A stretch of 64,000 nt of DNA from Cupriavidus metallidurans CH34 (GTDB taxonomy: Bacteria; Pseudomonadota; Gammaproteobacteria; Burkholderiales; Burkholderiaceae): contig NC_007972.2 in assembly GCF_000196015.1 (NCBI RefSeq), positions 107,460-171,459 of the forward strand, read 5' to 3'. A program made the position numbers and the translations under genes. Positions 27,083 through 35,098 of the stretch are shown here, piece after piece (position 1 is the first letter of the stretch; each line of letters begins with the position of its first letter). The notes beneath the pieces were generated by a model. The model saw nothing but the letters and a program-made list of their open reading frames with translations, searched no databases and was not told where the DNA came from.

Positions 27083-27655
27083 TTAGCGTCGGAAGGGAAT
27101 TCCGTCGAGCGCCCTCACCGCATGGAATGGAATTTCCTCATCGAACCCGTCGAATCCATCACGCTGCGCGCCGCCACCGCCATAGCCGACTTGTTGCGCA
27201 TTGCGTGCGCTGGCACCGCCGCTGGTCGATCGCTGCTGATGACGTTGACCATGCAACTGGTCTTCGCTTGCGCGACGTCCAGCGCCCTCGCTCGCGTCAT
27301 CATCAGCCGATTGACCGCCTTGGCGCCCTCCCAGCATCTGCATCTGATCGGCAACGATCTCGGTGCTGTACTTATCCTGACCGGACTGATCCTGCCACTT
27401 GCGAGTACGGATGCGGCCCTCGATGTACACCGACGAGCCCTTCCTCAGATACTGGCCGGCGATTTCCGCCAGCTTCCCGAAGAATGCAATCCGGTGCCAT
27501 TCGGTCGCTTCCTTGAACTCGTTGGACTGCTTGTCCTTGTACCGATCGGTAGTAGCGATGCGGATATTGGTGACGGCGTCACCGCTGGGCAGATAACGGG
27601 TTTCGGGATCGGCACCGAGGTTGCCCACGAGGATTACTTTGTTAACGGATGCCAT
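27083..27655 (-). CDS. ssb: Single-stranded DNA-binding protein with extended tail
   Basis: 190 residues from ATG 27655 ([20 protein letters not shown]), the canonical SSB start. The OB fold is complete ([26 protein letters not shown], shown in part), followed by a Gly/Gln-rich linker. The acidic tip FDEEIPF, which binds partner enzymes and normally ends the protein, is followed here by [13 protein letters not shown]. It would coat transferred or replicating single strands. Located with a primase in an element-borne replication/establishment operon. Confidence 0.93.
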   Translation of the reverse strand: MASVNKVILVGNLGADPETRYLPSGDAVTNIRIATTDRYKDKQSNEFKEATEWHRIAFFGKLAEIAGQYLRKGSSVYIEGRIRTRKWQDQSGQDKYSTEIVADQMQMLGGRQGGQSADDDASEGAGRRASEDQLHGQRHQQRSTSGGASARNAQQVGYGGGGAQRDGFDGFDEEIPFHAVRALDGIPFRR

Positions 27656-27666
27656 ATGCTTCCTTG

Positions 27667-28449
27667 TCAATGAATGCGATTGATCGACCAGACCCAGCGG
27701 TCCCAGAGCTTTTGCTCGCCTGTTGTTCGATCACGAAGGGGCTGCCCCGTCGTTTGGTCGAATGCAGGAACTTTCTCTTTATAGAGGCGTTTGACGCCGA
27801 CGCGCTCGCCCACCTTGCAACGGGCATCAGCCAGGACATCCTTCAGGCCCTCGCCTTGCAGCGTCTTCACGCCAGCGCCCGTATCGAGTTTCACTGCAAA
27901 CGATGTGTAGGTGCGTTTTCCGCCAGGCTTTCGGTTGGGGAACTCCATTTCTCCCCATTCGAGCAGCGTGCCGACGGTGTACGTCGACGACGAAGCGTCA
28001 GATGCAGAAGTCTGGGGACGATGCACCGCACGATCATCTAGCTGACCAGCCTTTTGAAGGCCAGTGGAATGCTGCCTAACAACCTCCGCTTTGGAATCCT
28101 CCTGCCGCGACACTGAAGCGCTCAGCTTTGCGTCACGCACGACTCTCTCCGCAACGGACTGCAGGGTGTCGCCATCTGCGTCGTGCACGCCGACCTTGCT
28201 CCATCGCGGCATCACTTCGGGCAACAACTTGTCACCGAACGCCGTGTGTTGGATCGTCCGGTCGAATACGGCCCTGAAATGCACCACGCGATCGCCCTCA
28301 TCCCGAAAGAGATGGGGCACGCCGCCAATGTGGATCTGAAATTCATTGTCTGCGCCGGTTCCCACATGAACTTTCGCGCTGGGTGGTGTAGGGTTCTTGT
28401 GGCCAAGCAAAGAAATGGCCGCTTGCTTGAAAAGATTGAAGAGTGACAT
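27667..28449 (-). CDS. Hypothetical protein of conjugative-element type
   Basis: 260 residues from ATG 28449 ([20 protein letters not shown]). The C-terminal third ([20 protein letters not shown], then [11 protein letters not shown]...[21 protein letters not shown]) resembles the beta-rich segment found at the end of some conjugal primases and relaxase-associated polyproteins. That similarity is a memory-based judgement. It ends 11 bases before ssb and probably belongs to DNA processing after transfer. Confidence 0.6.
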   Translation of the reverse strand: MSLFNLFKQAAISLLGHKNPTPPSAKVHVGTGADNEFQIHIGGVPHLFRDEGDRVVHFRAVFDRTIQHTAFGDKLLPEVMPRWSKVGVHDADGDTLQSVAERVVRDAKLSASVSRQEDSKAEVVRQHSTGLQKAGQLDDRAVHRPQTSASDASSSTYTVGTLLEWGEMEFPNRKPGGKRTYTSFAVKLDTGAGVKTLQGEGLKDVLADARCKVGERVGVKRLYKEKVPAFDQTTGQPLRDRTTGEQKLWDRWVWSINRIH

Positions 28450-28456
28450 GGGGAAA

Positions 28457-28888
28457 TCAGAGAAGAGACCCGCAGCACTGTCTGCGCACCTCATCGAGGT
28501 CGGCTTTCAGGCGAGCATGGTTAAGGATGACGTCCTGTAGCACCTCGGGACTCACGCCGCACACTGCACAGACGTAGGTATAGGGCAGTGCACCGTCCCA
28601 GTAACCGAAGATCCAGCCGAGGGTCATGGAGTAGTCCTCCAGGTCCAGTGAAGACTTGTTGCGGATCCGGTCACGTAAGAGATCAGCACAATCGACTAGT
28701 GACTCTGGCATGTTGTCGCCGCGACGGCTGTCACAAGCCAAGCTGATAAGCGCGTCGATCATCTGCTCCCGAACCGATTCGCTCCAAAGCGAGGGGTCGG
28801 GCAGTGGATCGACTTTCGGAGGAGGCACAACGATAGCGGCCGCTTCACCGAAGAAGTCCAGCTGCCACCCTACTGCCGTTGTTTCCAA
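28457..28888 (-). CDS. Hypothetical protein
   Basis: 143 residues, acidic, helical (LWSESVREQMIDALISLACD, YSMTLGWIFGYWDGALPYTY). Several cysteines near the C-terminus (VCAVCGVSPE, RRQCCGSLL) but no clear zinc-ribbon spacing. It starts 98 bases downstream of the membrane-protein gene and ends 7 bases before the next start, so it is part of the same unit. No family recognised. Confidence 0.6.
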   Translation of the reverse strand: METTAVGWQLDFFGEAAAIVVPPPKVDPLPDPSLWSESVREQMIDALISLACDSRRGDNMPESLVDCADLLRDRIRNKSSLDLEDYSMTLGWIFGYWDGALPYTYVCAVCGVSPEVLQDVILNHARLKADLDEVRRQCCGSLL

Positions 28889-28986
28889 GATGGTCTCCGG
28901 ACGAGTATCCGAAGACCCACCTGTCGGCGGGTATCGAATACCCGCGACAGGTGGAATGAGGCCGCCCAGAATTGGGCGGCTAGAAG

Positions 28987-29295
28987 TTAGGAACGGTCAT
29001 GCGTTCCGGTGCGACGGATAGGCGTAACCACTGCCGAGCGTTCGTACTGCGTCTCGGGCGGTTGCGCCGGTTGAACCGGGGTAGCCTTACGTTCTGCCGG
29101 ATTGTCCGGCGTCGATACCTTCGGCGCTGCCGGTACGACCTTGCTCCACTGGACCGCCTTCTCCTTCAGGTAAAAGAACAGAACAGCAGAGACAAACATT
29201 GCAACGATGAACGACTGCGAAGCTGAAAACAGGGCCAAGGACCATGCGAGAAGCTTGAGCGGGCGCTTGATGAGGTTGTTGGCAAAGGATTCCAT
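28987..29295 (-). CDS. Small membrane protein, first gene of the ssb/primase unit
   Basis: 102 residues. A hydrophobic helix pair (LKLLAWSLALFSASQSFIV, then AMFVSAVLFFYLKEKAV) is followed by a Pro-rich polar tail (PAAPKVSTPDNPAERKATPV). Predicted inner-membrane protein with a cytoplasmic tail; no family recognised. As first gene of the minus-strand unit it is preceded by two palindromes (29400-29424, 29647-29664) that may control the whole set. Confidence 0.6.
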   Translation of the reverse strand: MESFANNLIKRPLKLLAWSLALFSASQSFIVAMFVSAVLFFYLKEKAVQWSKVVPAAPKVSTPDNPAERKATPVQPAQPPETQYERSAVVTPIRRTGTHDRS

Positions 29296-29399
29296 GGTTT
29301 CTCTCGAGAAACGTTAAAAGGGATTTCCTGGCGGATGCCAGGCGATTCTTCGATGCTCGGACGAGCAAGGAATCCATGGAAGCGCGCATCACAACGCGC

Positions 29400-29424
29400 T
29401 TAAGGCATGCAATGCATGTCTTAA
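29400..29424. promoter_or_regulatory. 25-bp near-perfect palindrome
   Basis: TTAAGGCATGCA - A - TGCATGTCTTAA: 12-bp arms with a single mismatch around a central A. It lies 105 bases upstream of the first gene of the ssb/primase unit; a likely repressor operator. Confidence 0.55.
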
Positions 29425-29646
29425 AGGCGCTATCTATGTGCGGCGGAAAATCAGGGGAAATTGGCGGTACGTGGCGCGATGTTACCGGCGCGACATGGAG
29501 GCTGGGTAGCCACCGCGATATCGATGCGTCTGTGACGCTGGAGGTGAGGTAACTCTACACCCGAATAAGTGGCCTGGCAAGGCTCGCTCGTATAGCGGCT
29601 TTGACCGCGAATTAGACGTCCGGGAACTGAGCTTTCGCCCATTTTG

Positions 29647-29664
29647 AAAGGAACATGTTCCTTT
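29647..29664. promoter_or_regulatory. GGAACATGTTCC palindrome, copy 2
   Basis: Perfect 18-bp palindrome AAAGGAACATGTTCCTTT preceded by TTTTG, the same setting as copies 1 and 3. It lies in the region between the divergent ssb/primase and coiled-coil/FlhC-like units. Confidence 0.65.
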
Positions 29665-29969
29665 TCTTCGCCCTTTTAGCGGGTCGTTATCACGCAACCT
29701 GTATAGACAGGCAGTCCCCCCTGAAGTGGCACTAACCTTAAAATGCCTAAGCCCAAGTCGTTAAAAGAAGTACTGAAGTACCGCTGATTCGAGCTTGGAC
29801 GTTGAAAGCGATATGGTTTTGCCTCGCTTTCGGTCCTCACGAGTACTCGATAACGTCATAAGCTTCAGCCTGATCGCTGCATCTGTTTCTCGTCTCACTT
29901 GACATTGATTTTCGAGTGGTAGGTTGAAGGAGTTGCGGCGCATACGGGTCCGCATCACTCTCGGCGGTT

Positions 29970-31061
29970 TCAAGTGCGAAGCGCAACACCCCTTGGTTAT
30001 TGAACAGGAAGCCGGTCCGTGGGATTGGCCAGAACCTGAGCGAGGACTTGTAGCGGGGAGTGCCAGTTCAGGGTTTTGCGCGGGCGGCCGTTGAGGCTGT
30101 CGGCGATGGCGTCAAGTTCCTCCTGCGAGTAGACGGACAGGTCGGTGCCCTTGGGTAAGTACTGGCGCAGCAGACCATTGGTGTTCTCACAGGTGCCGCG
30201 CTGCCAGGGGCTGTGCGGGTCGCAGAAGTACACTCGCACGCCAGTGGCGGCGCTCAGTTCGGCGTGCCTGGCCATCTCTCGACCCTGGTCGTAGGTCAGG
30301 GTCTGGCGCAGCGGCGCCACCAGGGATTGCAGCTTCCCGGTAAAGCCGGCCAGAGCCGATGCAGCGGTGGCGTCTGGCATCTTGACCAGCAGTACGGCGC
30401 GGCTCATGCGCTCAACCAGCACGCCTACGGCGGATTGGTTGCCCGCCCCCTTGATGAGGTCGCCCTCCCAGTGCCCGGGCATCAGCCTGTCGTTCACCTC
30501 GGGCGGGCGCACGTGAATGCTGACCATGTCGGGAATCTGGCCGCGCCGGTCGGTTCCACGCGAGCGCGGCAGACGCTTGGTTCGGGCCTGTCGCAAGCAG
30601 GCGATGAGCTGGCGGCGCAGCTCACCCCGCGGGTATGCGTAGATGGCGTTGTAGATGGTCTCGTGGGACACGTTGAGGTCGGGTTGGTCAGGAAAGGCCC
30701 GCTTGAGCGTAGCGGAGATTTCCTGGGGCGACCACTTCTGATCGAGGAAGTGGCGCACCACGCCCCACAATACGCCATCAGGAGCGAGCTTAGCGACCGG
30801 ACGGCTGGCCTTGAGGCGTTGCGTACGGCAGGCTTGTGCGCTCATTGCGCCATAGCCGCCACGGGCGGTGGCATTGCGGCGAAGCTCACGCATCAGTGTC
30901 GAAGGCGCGCGGCCAAGCCTGCGGGCCATGGCCCGCAGGCTGACATCTTCTGCCTTCCAAATCTCGATGCGCATGCGTTCTTCGGGTTGTAGTTGTTGGT
31001 ACTTCGTTCTCGTCATTCACCACACCTTACCGAATGGCAAGGTGTTGCACTTCAGATTTGA
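29970..31061 (-). mobile_element. IS30-family insertion sequence
   Basis: About 1.09 kb with one transposase gene. Imperfect terminal inverted repeats of about 21 bp: the left end reads TCAAGTGCGAAGCGCAACACC and the right end, in reverse complement, TCAAATCTGAAGTGCAACACC (differences in the central positions; the last eight bases GCAACACC are identical). No clear target duplication could be fixed from the flanks. The element ends only 29 bases before the start codon of the coiled-coil gene. Confidence 0.85.
29997..31016 (-). CDS. IS30-family transposase
   Basis: 339 residues. N-terminal helix-turn-helix (LRAMARRLGRAPSTLMRELR) preceded by the family opening QLQPEERMRIEI. The DDE integrase core is visible: GHWEGDLIKG (first Asp), TLTYDQGREM (second Asp) and PWQRGTCENTNGLLRQYLPKG (Glu in ENTNG). 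This is full length for the family, with no frameshift, so probably active. Transcribed away from the downstream FlhC-like unit. Confidence 0.96.
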   Translation of the reverse strand: MTRTKYQQLQPEERMRIEIWKAEDVSLRAMARRLGRAPSTLMRELRRNATARGGYGAMSAQACRTQRLKASRPVAKLAPDGVLWGVVRHFLDQKWSPQEISATLKRAFPDQPDLNVSHETIYNAIYAYPRGELRRQLIACLRQARTKRLPRSRGTDRRGQIPDMVSIHVRPPEVNDRLMPGHWEGDLIKGAGNQSAVGVLVERMSRAVLLVKMPDATAASALAGFTGKLQSLVAPLRQTLTYDQGREMARHAELSAATGVRVYFCDPHSPWQRGTCENTNGLLRQYLPKGTDLSVYSQEELDAIADSLNGRPRKTLNWHSPLQVLAQVLANPTDRLPVQ

Positions 31062-31090
31062 GGCCGCCCTCCTTTAATGACGGGGCAACA

Positions 31091-32269
31091 ATGGATAACA
31101 AGGGAAACGAAGACAAAGACGAGAAGCCGCGATTCGATATCGTTAATCCGAGCGCATCGAACTCGTTACGCGAATTGGCCGTTCACCAGTTGGGCCAGTA
31201 CGTCGACAATGCGGCAATAGGCCGGATCGTTCAGGCGGCGCAAGAGATCGAACTCTCTCGCCGACGCATCCTGAGCGAGCACACCGCCATCGGCTCGCGC
31301 ATGTTCCAGATCTATCACGCGATCCTGACCTCAGTCCAGAAGCGCTTCGGGGCTGGAGAGCGCGCGCAGAGCGAGGCAGATGCCTTGCTGTATTCCTTCG
31401 CCGCCAAGGCGCTGCGAATCTCTCGAGGTTCGGCTATCAAGTATCTCCAGGCGTTTCACCACTTCTCCGACAACGCAGACGCCATCACCTTTCTGAACCT
31501 CGGCGAACTGACCATCCTGAAGCGCGCGGACATTACGGAAGAGGAGATCCAGCGGTTCATTGATGCACGTAAGGCCGATGAAACGTACTCGCGCAAGGAC
31601 ATCATCCCGTACATCGAATGGTCGCGCAAAACACACCAGGAGCTGAACAGCGTCATGGCTACGCTCCAGGCGGCCGAAGACCAGCTGAACGAGAGCCTCG
31701 AGCGCCAGCGTGACCTCGAAGCCCAGATGCGTGCCATGCGAGAACAGGCAAACGTTTCCGACGCCCAGAAGCTCGCGCAGAAGGAGCAACTGGACCGCTC
31801 CACGGCAGCGTTGAATTCACAGGCGAATACCGTCGAGTCGCTGCAGGTTCTCGTGCAGCGACTGACCACCGAGAAAACCGCACTGCAGAAGACCCTCGCT
31901 GAATCGAAGATCCGAGAGGTTGTCAGGGAGGTCCGGGTCGAAGTGGTGCCGCCGGAGTACAAGGACGTTGCAGAGGCGGTAATCGAGGCCAACCGGCAAC
32001 TTGATGAGGCCAAGGCGCAATTGCGCGAGGCCCAGCAACACCTTGGTGACATCAACGTCCAGATTCAAGCGCATGAGTCTCAGGCGGCAGATTCCCGCAG
32101 CACAGCACTTCGCATCGATGGACTGTGCGCCGACTTAGACGACGCACTGAGTAAGCTCCGCGCGACGATCAAATCGATCAAGAAAAAGGAACACGGCGCG
32201 GCATTGCTGTCGCTGCGCCGTCGGGTTGAGTCCTTCCATAACGAACTGATTGGCCTCACTGGAGCCTGA
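31091..32269 (+). CDS. DNA-binding-like protein with long coiled coil
   Basis: 392 residues from ATG 31091 (MDNKGNEDKDEKPRFDIVNP); the frame begins inside IS30 at 31034, but the earlier codons are IS sequence. Residues about 90-150 (FAAKALRISRGSAIKYLQAF) look like a helix-turn-helix of the DUF3102/ParB-accessory kind. From about 180 to the end it is heptad-rich (LNESLERQRDLEAQMRAMRE, TTEKTALQKTLAESKIREVV). KfrA-like plasmid proteins and some chromosome-partition helpers have this layout. It is followed by the FlhC-like gene after one base, so the two are co-translated and may act together. Confidence 0.7.
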   Translation: MDNKGNEDKDEKPRFDIVNPSASNSLRELAVHQLGQYVDNAAIGRIVQAAQEIELSRRRILSEHTAIGSRMFQIYHAILTSVQKRFGAGERAQSEADALLYSFAAKALRISRGSAIKYLQAFHHFSDNADAITFLNLGELTILKRADITEEEIQRFIDARKADETYSRKDIIPYIEWSRKTHQELNSVMATLQAAEDQLNESLERQRDLEAQMRAMREQANVSDAQKLAQKEQLDRSTAALNSQANTVESLQVLVQRLTTEKTALQKTLAESKIREVVREVRVEVVPPEYKDVAEAVIEANRQLDEAKAQLREAQQHLGDINVQIQAHESQAADSRSTALRIDGLCADLDDALSKLRATIKSIKKKEHGAALLSLRRRVESFHNELIGLTGA

Positions 32270-32270
32270 C

Positions 32271-33449
32271 ATGCAAACGAACCCCTCGCGCTCGATCTTC
32301 GAGCAGTTCATTTTGCCAAGCTGGGTCCAGGATCGCGCCCTCTCGGCTAATCTTCGCATCAGCAACTACGTTGTAAACGCCGTGGCCGTGCGCCCGGAGT
32401 TGGAACGCGTCTTCCGCGTTACCCATAGCGATCTGTTCTCGTTGCGTAGCGATCAGACACACTCAAATAAGGTCTTCTGCACCCCGTTCCTTGCCTTCGC
32501 ACCCGCGCTCTCCTCCGTCGCAGACTGGCGGTCGTTCATCGAGGGAGGGATCCCGACGATTACCATGGAGCGGTTGCAGGCGTCCTTGCCGGCGGATCTC
32601 TCAATCGTCGAGCGGCTCGCCCTCGAGCACACCAATCGGTCCTACATCACAGCGCTCTATGACATGTTGAACATGTCGGTGCTGGCCGCCCCACTGATCG
32701 GCATCTCCAATGAACTCGCCGCCTATCTCCGCTCGGTTCCACAGCACGAAATGGATGTCGCCATATCTGAGCGACTGGTTCCGCTGTTCCACTGGCGTTT
32801 CGCTGACGAGATGTTCTGGTTGGAGACCCACGCGGGAAGGCTGACGCGCGAACTCATTGCGCACTTCCTGATGGAGTCGTCGCCAATGCGTACGGACAAG
32901 CTGCCGCATTCGGAGCCGTGGGGCAAGTTCCGCCTCGAAAATTTTGTGCGCGATGCCCTCTTCGAAGCATTCCTCTACTTCGGGTGCCGTGCCAAGAGCG
33001 TGTCTTCGCTCTTCAATACCAGTCTCGAGGTCGCCCGCGACGCGTACCGCAGGATCCATGGCCGATCGTCGCCGTCTGGCCAGCCACCTTCGTCCTTGAC
33101 TTGGTTCATCGAGACCCCGCCCCGCCGCGTGCAATCGACCTTCCAGATGTGGCTGTTTCGCTCTGCAATCGCGCGTGAAGTGTCGACGCCCGAGAGCTTC
33201 GTCGCCGCCATCGACATCAACAGAACGTTTTTTGCCGACGATTGCAAGGTGCCGCCTGAGCGTTCCATGCACCTGGCACGATCAATGGCCATGAGCGAGG
33301 AGCTCGCGGTCTGGCCTTGCCGGAAATGCGGCACGCCTTATCTGGCATCCAACTCATCGGACAAGATCGAACTGTTGCATTCCTTTACGTGTCCCTGCTG
33401 CAACGGAACACTGACTGCAACGCGCGGTGGGAATCGTCGCCGTAAATAG
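32271..33449 (+). CDS. FlhC/SetC/AcaC-like transcription activator
   Basis: 392 residues from ATG 32271. The C-terminal half follows FlhC closely in order: SLFNTSLEVARDAYRRIHGR then SPSGQPPSSLTWFIET (compare the SLLTG...LYKELKG...P-SKG-LPFS-DWF block of FlhC), STFQMWLFRSA, and the zinc site CRKCGTPYLA...FTCPCCNG (two CxxC pairs near residues 350 and 374). FlhC homologues SetC and AcaC are master activators of conjugation on SXT/R391 and IncC elements. The N-terminal about 200 residues are extra and unrecognised. Homology is read by eye; the regulatory role is inferred. Confidence 0.75.
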   Translation: MQTNPSRSIFEQFILPSWVQDRALSANLRISNYVVNAVAVRPELERVFRVTHSDLFSLRSDQTHSNKVFCTPFLAFAPALSSVADWRSFIEGGIPTITMERLQASLPADLSIVERLALEHTNRSYITALYDMLNMSVLAAPLIGISNELAAYLRSVPQHEMDVAISERLVPLFHWRFADEMFWLETHAGRLTRELIAHFLMESSPMRTDKLPHSEPWGKFRLENFVRDALFEAFLYFGCRAKSVSSLFNTSLEVARDAYRRIHGRSSPSGQPPSSLTWFIETPPRRVQSTFQMWLFRSAIAREVSTPESFVAAIDINRTFFADDCKVPPERSMHLARSMAMSEELAVWPCRKCGTPYLASNSSDKIELLHSFTCPCCNGTLTATRGGNRRRK

Positions 33450-33490
33450 TAGACTTCGCTTCCCAATCACCCTGCCATGGAGCAGCATTT

Positions 33491-33823
33491 GTGAAAGACT
33501 GGATTACGATCGGCTTCAACTTCTTCCTGCCCGCCTATTTGGCTTTCCGTTGGTCTGGAAAGGAGAAACGTTCGAAATGGGCGTGGACGGTCGCCTGCTT
33601 CGTTTTTTCTTGGTTCGGGCTAATTGCATTCGCGCTGACCCGGCGAGGCTTACCCACGGTCGAAGAGTACGCTCGGACAAATCCCGGCAATGCTGCGGGC
33701 GGTATGTCTTGCAACCGCTGCGGGTCGCGCAGCATCCGGGTGTGGCGGGAGCAAGCTTTCATTAAGGTCCGGCAATACCACATCTGCAACCACTGCGGGA
33801 CAACGCTGTACCGCTCACGGTAA
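33491..33823 (+). CDS. Small membrane protein with zinc ribbon
   Basis: 110 residues from GTG 33491, with GGAGCAG upstream. Two hydrophobic helices (IGFNFFLPAYLAF, AWTVACFVFSWFGLIAFAL) are followed by a zinc ribbon CNRCGSRSIRVW...HICNHCG. It lies 41 bases after the FlhC-like gene and ends in a hairpin at its stop codon. Function unknown; possibly a membrane-linked accessory of the same unit. Confidence 0.65.
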   Translation: MKDWITIGFNFFLPAYLAFRWSGKEKRSKWAWTVACFVFSWFGLIAFALTRRGLPTVEEYARTNPGNAAGGMSCNRCGSRSIRVWREQAFIKVRQYHICNHCGTTLYRSR

Positions 33824-33841
33824 CCCCCCTTATTGGGGGTT
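33822..33841 (+). terminator. Hairpin at end of coiled-coil/FlhC-like unit
   Basis: AACCCCC (33822-33828) and GGGGGTT (33835-33841) with a 6-base loop, starting at the stop codon of the preceding gene. No T-run follows, so termination may be weak. Confidence 0.5.
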
Positions 33842-33924
33842 AAGACCTAGAACTGCTCCGTCGATACAAGGACGGTCCGCAATCTTGTATTCTTGCGGTC
33901 CTTGCCACTTTTGACATTGATGAA

Positions 33925-34122
33925 ATGCGCTTGCTGCTCGCGATCCTGCTGCCCTGGTTCCAGTTCTTCACGATCGGCCGTCCCTTTGCGGGGATTATTT
34001 GCCTGATCCTTCAGCTCACGATCATCGGGTGGATTCCGGCTGCGATCTGGTCGACCTACGCGCTAAGCCAGTACAAGACCGACAAGAAGATTCAGGCTGC
34101 CCTCAATAGCCGCGGTCGATAA
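33925..34122 (+). CDS. YqaE/Pmp3-like small membrane protein
   Basis: 65 residues with two hydrophobic helices (LLLAILLPWFQFFTIGRPFA and IICLILQLTIIGWIPAAIW) and the GWIPA...TYAL pattern of the UPF0057/Pmp3 family, ending KKIQAALNSRGR. These proteolipids affect membrane potential and stress tolerance in other organisms. It stands alone between two hairpins and probably has its own promoter. Confidence 0.65.
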   Translation: MRLLLAILLPWFQFFTIGRPFAGIICLILQLTIIGWIPAAIWSTYALSQYKTDKKIQAALNSRGR

Positions 34123-34129
34123 TTTTTTG

Positions 34130-34161
34130 CGGGCTTGACTTGCGGATTAAGCCCGTAGGAT
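34130..34161 (+). promoter_or_regulatory. Hairpin with overlapping promoter-like hexamers before lipoprotein gene
   Basis: Inverted repeat CGGGCTT (34130-34136) / AAGCCCG (34149-34155). TTGACT (34135-34140) and TAGGAT (34156-34161) are spaced by 15 bases, shorter than ideal. It could end the YqaE-like transcript or start the lipoprotein transcript. Confidence 0.35.
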
Positions 34162-34219
34162 GGAATCAAGCGGTTCGAAACCGAATCGCGGTCCATCTTG
34201 AACAACAGAGGAAGAAAAA

Positions 34220-35041
34220 ATGCAAAAGACCAAAATCGCTCTCTCCATCGTTTCTGCTGCTGCACTGCTGACCCTCGCCGCCTGTGGCGGCGGCGGTGGC
34301 GACAGCGCTGCTGTCACGCAGCAACCGGCAACACCGACGCCGCCGACGCCGTCTATCACTGTTCAGGGCAGCGCGGCAGCGGTTCAGGCGGACCCGTTGG
34401 CCGTCGTGTATGTGCCGCATACTGAAACGTCGACTCGGCCGGCCTTCCAGTCAATCTCGCATGCGGCATTTCCCGCGCAATATCAGAAAGCCACGCAAAG
34501 CGGTGCATACACACAGGTCGGGATCGACGCCAACAGCCTTATCACGCTGACCAGCGGTAAGGTGGTCGATGTGACCGGAAATGGGGACTACGCGATCGGC
34601 CGCTGGACCGATGGTTCGTCGACGATTGGCGCAGTCAACGTGAATCAGGGCGATCACTATGCCGTCGGCACGCCACTCAAGTTGTTGCAAGTTCTGGGCA
34701 TTGGCAAGACCTTGGCGTGCACCCAAATCGCGTCGACCAGCCCAACAGCGGTGTCCGGAAACTTCCCTGTCGGCAAGCTGAATTCCGCCACTGCGGTAAT
34801 TGACCTCAATGGCCCTACGCTGCAAACGCTCAACCTTGATGTGGCTATCGGCTCTGACGCGCACGCAACGGCAAACATTGTCGGCACCGTCTTGAACGGT
34901 GTGACGCAATCTAATGGTGTTCTGCATCACGTCCAAACGCTCGGGACGTCCCAGTCCCAACCGTTGCTCGCCATCGGTTACGCAATGCCCACACCGTCGA
35001 GCGGAGATGTCACGGGCGTAGTGATTCTGAAGTGCCAGTGA
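34220..35041 (+). CDS. Putative lipoprotein of unknown function
   Basis: 273 residues with a lipoprotein signal: KTKIALSIVSAAALLTLAAC, Cys about residue 22, followed by a GGGGGDS linker. The mature part is beta-rich and polar (TLTSGKVVDVTGNGDYAIGR) without recognised domain. Ribosome site GAGGAAG precedes the ATG. It ends at a strong terminator shared in position with the convergent pilV. It may be a surface or entry-exclusion-type lipoprotein of the element, but nothing in the sequence shows this. Confidence 0.7.
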   Translation: MQKTKIALSIVSAAALLTLAACGGGGGDSAAVTQQPATPTPPTPSITVQGSAAAVQADPLAVVYVPHTETSTRPAFQSISHAAFPAQYQKATQSGAYTQVGIDANSLITLTSGKVVDVTGNGDYAIGRWTDGSSTIGAVNVNQGDHYAVGTPLKLLQVLGIGKTLACTQIASTSPTAVSGNFPVGKLNSATAVIDLNGPTLQTLNLDVAIGSDAHATANIVGTVLNGVTQSNGVLHHVQTLGTSQSQPLLAIGYAMPTPSSGDVTGVVILKCQ

Positions 35042-35061
35042 TTCTCCGTAGCTCGTAGTAG

Positions 35062-35093
35062 ATATCGGCCAGCCATGCTGGCCGATATTTTTT
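35062..35093 (+). terminator. Strong intrinsic terminator after lipoprotein gene
   Basis: 12-bp perfect stem ATATCGGCCAGC (35062-35073) / GCTGGCCGATAT (35077-35088), loop CAT, then a run of six T. It also lies just beyond the pilV stop on the other strand. Confidence 0.92.
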
Positions 35094-35098
35094 GTCCG

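Larger units (their letters stand above)
29296..29969. other. Regulatory intergenic region left of IS30
   Basis: About 670 bases without a supported gene. Besides the two palindromes listed separately it holds a small inverted repeat AAGCGCG/CGCGCTT (29380-29401) and a hairpin GAAAGCGA/TCGCTTTC (29804-29831). Before IS30 inserted, this was the shared promoter region of the ssb/primase unit (minus) and the coiled-coil/FlhC-like unit (plus). Confidence 0.6.
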
